A stretch of DNA of 20,980 bases. Origin: Lachnospiraceae bacterium UBA6403. GTDB lineage: Bacteria; Bacillota; Clostridia; Lachnospirales; Lachnospiraceae. The translations under genes were made by a program, and so were the position numbers. Location: NCBI GenBank assembly GCA_002437435.1, contig DJPV01000057.1, positions 1-20,980 of the forward strand. Direction: 5' to 3'. The notes below the pieces were generated by a model that was given only the letters and a program-made list of their open reading frames with translations, was not told the DNA's origin and ran no database searches. Shown here in pieces: positions 15,681 through 20,980 of this stretch (position 1 is the stretch's first letter; each line of letters begins with the position of its first letter).

Positions 15681-16068
15681 AATTAATGAATGATATCAAG
15701 CGGAAAAAGAAACTGAACTTCAGGCAAAGGTGGGTATGGAGAATAAATCTAATGAATGATACCAATCCCAAAATGAAATAATGGGTATATGAGAGAAAAA
15801 CTTTGGATAATACCCTTGATGAAACCGGATTTTGGGTATTATTCAAGAAAATAGGCTGTCATACCAATGCCAATGCCGATGTGTAGGGTATGAAAGCAAA
15901 CAAAGGTAATACCCGTAACAGAAAAGTGAGCAGGGGTATGCATAAAGACAATTTGATAATATACCCCAGACAGGATGAGCAGAAGGGTATGCAAAGTGAA
16001 AAAATAGCTTGATACCATGGGAGAAGTGGTCTCTTGGGGTATTAATAAAGAAAAATGGGAGTTATACC
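15666..16068. repeat. Eight-unit periodic array of GGGTAT-N21-ATACC inverted-arm elements
   Basis: GGGTAT occurs at 15666, 15732, 15783, 15834, 15886, 15934, 15985 and 16037. Its inverse ATACC(C/A) occurs at 15693 (as ATATC), 15759, 15810, 15861, 15909, 15961, 16012 and 16064. Start-to-start distance within a unit is 27 bp in seven units and 23 bp in the fifth. Gaps between units are 18-19 bp, except 33 bp after the first. Interiors and gaps are mostly different between units, apart from units 1/2 and 6/7, which still share longer stretches. The stretch 15681-16117 contains no gene: every frame is broken. The array starts in the last five codons of comEC. No known repeat family is recognised; it is not a CRISPR array. 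Confidence 0.85.
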
Positions 16069-16117
16069 AATTAAAAGATATTACAGGAAATTAACACAAA
16101 AAACGAGGAGAATGCGT

Positions 16118-16913
16118 ATGATTAAAGATATAATAATAAAGAGAATCGTTAAATTGAAAAAAGAAATACAGGAGATTGAAGTATTAGAGAAAACATTTCC
16201 AAAAGAAGAACTAATATGTGCCAAAAACGGAAAAGGATATAAGTGGTATTTGAAGAATGCAGGAAAGTCAATATATCTTGCCAAAGAAAGAGAAACACTT
16301 GGCTGAAAAACTTGCTATGAAAAAGTATTATATATTAAGAAAACAAGATTTAAAGCGAGAACTTGAGGCATGTAATGCATATATAAGAAAAATGCCAAAT
16401 GAAAATGATACATCTGATATGCTGTTAAAAAATGACGGCTATATTGAATTACTGGGAAAGGCGTTTGAACCACGTTCAAAAAATTTAGAAGCATGGATGA
16501 CAGAAGAATATAAAACAAATAAGAAATATCCGGAGAATTTGAATGTAAAAGGAACACAGGGTAAATATCTTCGTTCTAAATCAGAAGCAATGATTGATAA
16601 TGTTTTATTTCGGGAAAGAATACCATTTCGATATGAAAATCAATTGATACTGGACGGGATGGTAATGTATCCGGATTTTACAATTCGACATCCTAAAACA
16701 GGTGAGTATTATTATTGGGAACATTTCGGGATGATGGACAATCCGGAATATGCGAGTCGTGTCTGCAGGAAAATAAAAACATATTGTGATAATGGAATAA
16801 TTCCATCCATTAATTTAATAATGACATATGAAACTAATGATTGCCCTATCGGAATGGAAAGAATAGAGCAAACACTTAAAACAACAGTCAGAGAGAAAGT
16901 GGAGGTGCGATAA
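16118..16913 (+). pseudogene. Frameshifted PD-(D/E)XK-like nuclease-fold protein
   Basis: The first part (16118-16306, 62 codons, GAGGAG site 7 nt upstream) carries ICAKNGKGYKWYLKNAGKSIYL and then goes out of frame. The second part (frame of 16257-16913) continues YLPKKEKHLAEKLA and the rest. Dropping one base near 16272-16276 (CTTGCCAAAG) joins them into one protein of about 264 residues, matching a Clostridia family of uncharacterised proteins I recognise from its motifs. Numbering from the ATG at 16257, these are RSKSEAMID with E110, YPDFTI with D140, and YWEHFGMMD with E155-H156. These fit a PD-(D/E)XK nuclease fold with E-x-H in place of E-x-K. It is either a pseudogene, a programmed +1 shift, or a sequencing error. 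It overlaps the next gene as TAATG. Confidence 0.75.
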
Positions 16914-17434
16914 TGGCAGAAGAGATTCAGGAAGCGGTGCAGATCATCCGTGTAGCTTATGATGGCATTGAGATTGCCATGAAGGTAGGAAGTGGCGGAA
17001 TAGCTGCCATGCAGAAGGCAATAGATTTCTTAAAAGGGATGCTTGATTATGAAAAGTCACTTGGCAAGACATCCATGAGAAAGCTGTTCCTAAAGGGTGG
17101 TGATTTACAGGTGTTGCAGTTTAATACCCAAGATATGAAAAAGGTTGAAAAGATGGCAAAGAAGTATAGAATCCTGTATTCAGTGCTTCCGGACTGTAAC
17201 AGGAAAGACGGACTGATTGAGAAGGTCGGAATGTTTGCGATGGAAAAGAAAGCTATCAGTGTGGATCAGGTCAAGGAGAATTTCAGCATCAATGGTGAGC
17301 AGGCTGAAAGTGTTATCAGACAGCTTGAGACAATCGGTGTGCTTGGCAGCAAGAATGAAGATGACACCCATACAGTAAATGATGGACAAGGATGCATTTA
17401 TCAATCGTGTCAGAGGTTATCAGGACCTTGCTGA
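16913..17434 (+). CDS. PcfB/DUF3801-like conjugation protein, probably frameshifted at its 3' end
   Basis: A 173-codon frame. Residues 1-100 match the PcfB/DUF3801 family of Gram-positive conjugative elements (VQIIRVAYDGIEIAMKVGSGG, KGGDLQVLQF, KYRILYSVLPD). In enterococcal pCF10, PcfB helps recruit the relaxosome to the coupling protein. Residues 112-147 look like a winged helix similar to the FtsK gamma domain (AISVDQVKENFSI...LETIGVLG). The last 18 residues after THTV are read from the frame-shifted start of the following ORF and look spurious. The domain also seems shortened after LPDCNRKDG compared with what I expect of DUF3801 proteins. The start has GGAGG 8 nt upstream and overlaps the previous stop. 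Confidence 0.65.
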   Translation: MAEEIQEAVQIIRVAYDGIEIAMKVGSGGIAAMQKAIDFLKGMLDYEKSLGKTSMRKLFLKGGDLQVLQFNTQDMKKVEKMAKKYRILYSVLPDCNRKDGLIEKVGMFAMEKKAISVDQVKENFSINGEQAESVIRQLETIGVLGSKNEDDTHTVNDGQGCIYQSCQRLSGPC

Positions 17435-17819
17435 GAGAATGAGGGCGGTTGCAGCATCAAAGAATGCGAACCTGTCAGATGTGACTATCAGCAAGAAGCT
17501 GATTATCGAAGAGAATGACCATGCTGTTAAGACCAGAGTTCCCGGCACATGGGGAGAAGAGGCAAGATATGTATGGCTCCGTAAGGAAAACATCATGGAG
17601 ATTCATGGTGGAAAGACAATGCTTACCTTCCTTGATTCAACCAAGGATTATAAGCTCTACGATGAGCAGAATCGTGTGGTGACAACCCAGAAAGAAACCG
17701 AGCTTTATACTCACTATGACAAGGTGGAGTCATCTGTCAGGGAGCGTTACGAGAAAGTGCAGAAGCAGCAGAAAAAAACCACACAGAAGAAAACTGTTAC
17801 CACAAAGAAAGCGAGGTAG
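17379..17819 (+). CDS. Conjugative-element protein of unknown function, possible out-of-frame continuation of the PcfB-like gene
   Basis: A 146-residue soluble, basic protein (tail rich in Lys/Gln/Thr). It opens MDKDAFINRVRGYQDLAERM and contains RVPGTWGEEARYVWLRKENIMEIHGGKTMLTFLD. No named domain is recognised. Its ATG (17379 or 17382) is preceded directly by an in-frame TAA and has no good Shine-Dalgarno, while it overlaps the upstream gene by 56 bp in another frame. One extra A in GTAAATGATG would explain the break if the two were a single gene. It is 6 bp upstream of the VirD4-like fragment, which shows a conjugation context. Confidence 0.6.
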   Translation: MMDKDAFINRVRGYQDLAERMRAVAASKNANLSDVTISKKLIIEENDHAVKTRVPGTWGEEARYVWLRKENIMEIHGGKTMLTFLDSTKDYKLYDEQNRVVTTQKETELYTHYDKVESSVRERYEKVQKQQKKTTQKKTVTTKKAR

Positions 17820-17825
17820 CAGCCT

Positions 17826-18377
17826 ATGCAGACAACAAAGAAAAAGCCTTCACTGATATTCATTCTTGTGGGTGCAGTGTTAGCAGGGTATCTTGGTTAT
17901 CTGATAAATGGTGCGTGGACGGAAGGGATTGCCTTTAATGAATTTATGGACAGATTCAATGAAGTATGTGCTGTTCCCTTTGCCAACTATTACAATTCCA
18001 ATACAGTAAAAGCAGTAGCCATTGCATTAGGTATCTATGCGATGGCTATTGTCAGGTATTACACCAGTCAGAGAAACTATATGCCCGGTAAGGAATTTGG
18101 TACGGCGAGGTTTGAAAATCCGAAGCAGGTCAACAAGATACTTGCAGATAAGGATGAGAATTTCAACCGGATACTCAGCCAGAATGTGAAGATGTCGCTG
18201 GATTTCAGAAGGCTCAAGCTCAATGGAAATATCCTTATCTGTGGTGATTCCGGAGCAGGAAAAACATTTTATGAAGTAAAGCCGAATCTTATGCAGATGC
18301 CGCATAACTGTTCCTTTATCTGTACCGATCCAAACGGAAAAGAAGTTTTAGGATATATATTGCAAGCAGTCCATTGA
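17826..18377 (+). pseudogene. Truncated VirD4/PcfC-type conjugative coupling protein (N-terminal third)
   Basis: A 183-residue remnant of a type IV coupling ATPase, which in intact form (about 600 residues) pumps the relaxase-DNA complex into the secretion channel. Two N-terminal membrane helices (about 10-29 and 62-79) are followed by KEFGTARF and the Walker A loop GDSGAGKTF (140-148). Then comes the strand SFICTDPNG, where family members continue into the rest of the ATPase domain. Here it diverges after about residue 171 (near 18340) and stops at 18377. Walker B and the all-alpha domain are missing. The start has GAGGTAG upstream. The break abuts a serine recombinase remnant, so insertion or deletion by that element is the likely cause. 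Confidence 0.85.
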
Positions 18378-18415
18378 ACACGGCTGCGAATAAAAGACGG
18401 AAAGGAGGTCAGAAA

Positions 18416-19131
18416 GTGCCTAAAATCAGGGATTTTAACAGAGTTACAGCCCTCCATGAAAGGCTGTCCAAGGATGATGAGCAGCAGGGCGAATCGAACT
18501 CGATACTGAATCAAAAAAGATTACTCGAAGATTTTGCCCGCAAAAGTGGTATGACGAACATCAAGCATTTTACCGATGACGGCTATACAGGGCGTAACTT
18601 TAACCGTCCCGGATTTCAGGCAATGCTTGCAGAAGCCGAAGTCGGGAACAGCAGGTAGACATTTACTATAACTTCATCGGACAGTTTGATCTGCCGCTTT
18701 CCGAAAAGGAAATTGCCGAAGCAAGACAGAAATCTGAACGGGAAACAGCAGAAAAAGCCAAGCGTAAGAAAAGTCGACAGCGTGAGTGCAATGTTGCTTA
18801 TCAAACCAAAGCCAAGGCGGAACGCTGGGCGGCGAATGATGGGCATAAGTACCCGAAGCGTATCTGCGAACAGTGCGGTAAGGAGTTTTATCCGAACAGC
18901 ACAAGGCAGAGGTTTTGCAACACCGATTGCACAAAAGCCCATCAGCAGGCAGAAAAAGAGAAGAAACGCTTTGCCGAAAAGGGAGAGCACACCTTCCGCC
19001 AAAAGGTCTGCAAGATATGCGGCAAGCCCTTCTGGCCGTCCAACGGTCAGGAGGTGCTGTGCTCCGAGGAATGCAAAACCATCAATCGCAACCAAAGACA
19101 GCTTGCCTATTATCACCGTAAGCAATCCTAG
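18416..19131 (+). pseudogene. Large serine recombinase with internal deletion; C-terminal part carries two zinc-finger-like clusters
   Basis: The N-terminal part (18416-18658) starts with GTG after a perfect AAGGAGG. It has the catalytic motif HERLS (S18), then GESNSI, TDDGYTG and NFNRPGF, typical of TndX/TnpX-type resolvases. It stops at codon 81. From 18655, in another frame, 158 codons (to TAG at 19129-19131) read VDIYYNFIGQF, a C-terminal signature of such recombinases. A basic coiled region follows, then two zinc-finger-like clusters: C71-C74/C88-C92 and C119-C122/C136-C140, counted from that Val. Most of the DNA-binding middle (several hundred residues) is missing, and the junction at about 18648-18655 is out of frame. 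The enzyme cannot be functional. The C-terminal frame has no own start codon. Confidence 0.8.
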
Positions 19132-19140
19132 CAGAAAGCC

Positions 19141-19176
19141 GGAGAAGCAATATAATTCGGAGAAGCAATATAATTC
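19141..19176. repeat. Perfect 18-bp tandem duplication upstream of the tnpV-like gene
   Basis: GGAGAAGCAATATAATTC occurs at 19141-19158 and again at 19159-19176 without gap. The second copy is followed directly by the AAGGAGG ribosome site of the tnpV-like gene. Confidence 0.9.
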
Positions 19177-19191
19177 AAGGAGGACGACACA

Positions 19192-19473
19192 ATGGAGAAA
19201 TTCATCACGGACGAGCGGACAGGCTTGCGCTATGAGCTTGTCGGGGACTACTACCTGATTGCCGGATAGGACGAGCCGGAGGGCAGACCCATCGGCATTT
19301 GGGGACAGCGACATCTGCGGTATATCCGCAAGCACAAGGTCAGCTTGTATGCCGAGCTGCTGACTACCGGCAAGCTGAACGATTACCTTGCAGACCTTAA
19401 CGAGCAGGCAGAAGCGTCACAATTTACGGAGGTAAAGTCTCAAATACTGCTTGCCTTTTGGTACTGGGTATGA
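19192..19473 (+). pseudogene. tnpV: tnpV-like transposon protein with in-frame amber codon and replaced 3' end
   Basis: The ATG at 19192 follows AAGGAGG by 8 nt. The first 25 codons (ending DYYLIAG) are followed by TAG at 19267-19269; the frame then continues DEPEGRPIGIWGQRHLRYIRKHK and LLTTGKLNDYLADLNEQAE. This is the recognisable TnpV pattern of Tn4451-type elements (PIGIWGQRHLRYL). After codon 74 or so the sequence leaves the family, and the frame ends at TGA 19471-19473 within the next promoter. The C-terminal third of TnpV is therefore missing. Either the amber is read by a suppressor, which is unlikely, or this is a relic. It fits with the serine recombinase remnant upstream. Confidence 0.75.
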
Positions 19474-19479
19474 TATTAT
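19451..19479 (+). promoter_or_regulatory. Candidate promoter of the TetR-LRR operon with direct repeats
   Basis: TTGCCT (19451-19456) and TATTAT (19474-19479) are 17 bp apart. Around them are two similar direct repeats, TTGGTACTGGGTA and TTGGTATGCGTA, and an imperfect inverted pair TTTGGTAC/GTACTAAA. These could be the operator of the TetR regulator encoded next. The promoter is plausible; the operator is inference. Confidence 0.45.
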
Positions 19480-19518
19480 TGGTATGCGTACTAAAACACT
19501 TGAAGTGAGGTGATGTAT

Positions 19519-20223
19519 TTGCGAAGAGACAGCAGTGAAACAAAGAGGAAAATACTGACCGTGTGCGTCCGTCTCTTTTTGGAGCAGGGGTATAAAAACA
19601 CCTCTGTCAGTCAGATTGTGGACGAAGCGGGCGTGGCAAGGGGAAGCTATTTGAATCTGTTTCCGACCAAGGATAAAATTCTGCTGGAATTGGTGGAAAC
19701 AATGTTTAGCGGTCAATTCGATGTGGCAAGGAGCATTGCGGACAGCAAGCTGCCGCCGGTTTACGCCTATGCGGTGGAAACGGCGATTCAACTGACACTG
19801 ACCGAGCTGAATGAGAACCTGCGAGAAATCTACATTGAAGCCTATTCCCTGCCCGACACGTCGGAATATATTTACCTGCATACCACAGCAGAGCTGAAGC
19901 AGATTTTTGGTGAAAATTTCCCCGATGATACAGAGAGCGACTTTTACGAGATGGAAATCGGCACGGCAGGATTGATGCGTAGCTATATGGCGAGAAAATG
20001 TGATATTCATTTTCCATTGGAACGCAAGCTCAGCCGCTTTTTGACGGCATCAATGAGAGTATATCGTGTACCAGAGGAAGAACAGGCAAAGGTGCTTGCC
20101 TTTATTCAATCACTGGATATTAAAGCAATTGCTACAGAGGTTATGTATAAGCTGTTTACAATGCTGGAAATGAAATATGATTTTAAGCTGTCAAAGAACA
20201 GCGAAATGGAGGAAACAAGATGA
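19519..20223 (+). CDS. TetR-family transcriptional regulator
   Basis: A 234-residue regulator. The N-terminal helix-turn-helix domain spans about 6-55: ETKRKILTVCVRLFLEQGY, then TSVSQIVDEAGVARGSYLNLFPTKDKIL. The rest is helical ligand-binding/dimerisation sequence that differs from named subfamilies I know. The TTG at 19519 is chosen because GAGGTGAT (19507-19514) gives a near-perfect ribosome site at the right distance; ATG 19513 and GTG 19510 lie within that site. Its stop overlaps the start of the LRR gene (ATGA), so both are co-translated, and it probably controls its own operon. GC content is higher than in the core genes to the left, suggesting horizontal origin. Confidence 0.88.
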   Translation: MRRDSSETKRKILTVCVRLFLEQGYKNTSVSQIVDEAGVARGSYLNLFPTKDKILLELVETMFSGQFDVARSIADSKLPPVYAYAVETAIQLTLTELNENLREIYIEAYSLPDTSEYIYLHTTAELKQIFGENFPDDTESDFYEMEIGTAGLMRSYMARKCDIHFPLERKLSRFLTASMRVYRVPEEEQAKVLAFIQSLDIKAIATEVMYKLFTMLEMKYDFKLSKNSEMEETR

Positions 20224-20980
20224 GAAAACGATTATTCAGTAGCCTGCTCGCTCTGTGTATGGCGCTCTGCCTTGTGCCAACTACGGCGTTTGCTGAGGGC
20301 AACACGGAAGAGAAACCACCTGAATGCACCTGCGAAACAGCCTGCACGGCAGAAGCAATGAATGCAGAGTGCCCTGTCTGCGGCGCAGAAGGCGCTTTAG
20401 CGGAAAACTGCGAGAAGTACACCGAAGCGACAGCCGAAGGTGAAGTATCTCAGTCGGAAAGAGAGAAATCCCAAGAGAAGCTGGAAGGCGATATGCCGAA
20501 GACACAATCCGAAGCAGCTCCGGCACAGATGAACAGTGACGGAGAAAATGCCATTACCGTTCAGAGTGCAGGTGTTGCCATTGACAATATCAACTTCCCA
20601 GATGCAAATTTCCGCACTGTTGTCGAAAACTATGATACCAACAAGGACGGTAATTTAAGTGATACAGAAATCGCAGCAGTTGAAGTAATTGATTGTACGC
20701 GCAAAGGTATCACCAATCTGAAAGGCATTGAATACTTTACATCATTGGATATTTTGCGGTGCAGTCAAAACCAACTGACTGCGCTGGATGTCAGCGAGAA
20801 TACTGCGTTGAAGGAGCTGTACTGCTACATCAATCAGCTGACTAAATTGGATGTCAGCAAAAATACGGAATTAACAGAATTAGACTGCTATGGCAATCAG
20901 CTGACCACGCTGGATGTCAGTGAGAATACGGCGCTGACTGAGTTGGAATGCGACGAAAACCAACTGACCTCTCTGGATGT
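20220..20980 (+). CDS. Secreted leucine-rich-repeat protein (partial)
   Basis: The gene is open to the window end (254 codons seen). A signal peptide (1-25; MRKRLFSS then hydrophobic, cleavage likely after AFA) leads to a Cys-rich segment (36-64, six Cys including CPVC) and a disordered Glu/Gln-rich linker. An EF-hand/dockerin-like loop DTNKDGNLSDTE lies at 139-150. From about residue 174 on, 21-residue leucine-rich repeats follow (TALTELxCxxNQLTxLDVSEN); three full units and part of a fourth are visible, with a 63-bp DNA period. Such repeats mark internalin-like surface or secreted binding proteins. It is coupled to the TetR gene by a 4-bp overlap; the GGAGGAAACAAG site lies in the tetR 3' end. 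Anchoring is unknown because the C-terminus is beyond the window. Confidence 0.85.
   Translation, partial: MRKRLFSSLLALCMALCLVPTTAFAEGNTEEKPPECTCETACTAEAMNAECPVCGAEGALAENCEKYTEATAEGEVSQSEREKSQEKLEGDMPKTQSEAAPAQMNSDGENAITVQSAGVAIDNINFPDANFRTVVENYDTNKDGNLSDTEIAAVEVIDCTRKGITNLKGIEYFTSLDILRCSQNQLTALDVSENTALKELYCYINQLTKLDVSKNTELTELDCYGNQLTTLDVSENTALTELECDENQLTSLD

Noticed and set aside
15655..15846. Minus-strand ORF of 63 codons over the array with repeated SFI-FILHTH sequence
   Set aside because: The repeat arises from array units 1 and 2 sharing DNA; no ribosome site, and the frame does not survive through the later units.
15666..16068. CRISPR array
   Set aside because: No 24-37 bp near-identical direct repeats and no cas genes; only 6-bp arms are conserved, and they alternate in orientation.
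18616..19335. Minus-strand ORF of 239 codons and plus-strand ORF 18686-19258
   Set aside because: Both are shadows in the GC-rich recombinase tail and tnpV remnants; the frame with recognisable domains is the one starting at 18655.
19459..19489. Additional unit of the GGGTAT array near the TetR promoter (GGGTAT at about 19466)
   Set aside because: Single 6-mer without a matching ATACC arm at 27 bp; chance occurrence.
19417..20010. Minus-strand ORF of 197 codons
   Set aside because: Antisense to the TetR gene, which has clear domain signatures and a strong ribosome site.

Overview
This window looks like a chromosomal segment of a low-GC, Gram-positive gut anaerobe, most likely a member of the Lachnospiraceae (Roseburia, Coprococcus or a relative). 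The reasons are purine-rich Shine-Dalgarno sites, near-consensus TTGACA/TATAAT promoters, a seven-gene tRNA cluster without encoded CCA ends, an argCJB cluster, SSS and AEC transporters, and Clostridia-type conjugative-element genes. The family assignment is inferred from gene content and style. No 16S gene or other marker is present.

Layout. 1-662: the 3' end of a lysine-rich secreted/surface repeat protein, closed by a perfect 17-bp hairpin. 667-1503: a minus-strand tRNA operon (Pro, Gly, Arg, His, Gln, Lys, Leu in transcription order) with a consensus promoter and T-tract UP element. 1699-3410: an AEC-family carrier and a divergent shikimate-kinase-like gene, closed by a terminator. 3414-5231: a sodium:solute symporter with its own promoter, a 170-nt leader and a terminator. 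5389-8893: argC-argJ-argB behind a promoter that overlaps an ArgR-like site. 8904-15680: an unbroken run of comEA, an OmpR-type response regulator, its histidine kinase, a double-GerMN lipoprotein and comEC. These five genes appear to be one operon that pairs DNA-uptake machinery with a two-component system.

15666-16068 holds the most unexplained structure in the window. It contains eight elements of the form GGGTAT-N21-ATACC(C/A), repeated every 48-52 bp (66 bp for the first step). The arms and their internal spacing are nearly invariant while most of the sequence between them is not. It begins inside the last codons of comEC and ends about 50 bp before a frameshifted nuclease-like gene.

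16118-19473 is a decaying mobile-element zone. It contains a PD-(D/E)XK-like gene split by a +1 shift, a PcfB/DUF3801-like gene overlapping its out-of-frame continuation, and a VirD4/PcfC coupling protein cut off just after its Walker A region. It also contains a large serine recombinase reduced to its N-terminal and C-terminal ends, and a tnpV-like gene with an in-frame amber codon and a replaced 3' end. Base composition shifts toward GC from about 18,400 onward, consistent with a different origin.

19451-20980 carries an apparently intact TetR-family regulator translationally coupled (ATGA overlap) to a secreted leucine-rich-repeat protein that runs off the window.

The top candidate for something undescribed is the periodic inverted-arm array. 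Next are the tRNA-Lys with three mismatched acceptor pairs, the competence/two-component operon with its repeat-expanded ComEC, and the TetR-LRR pair next to the transposon debris.
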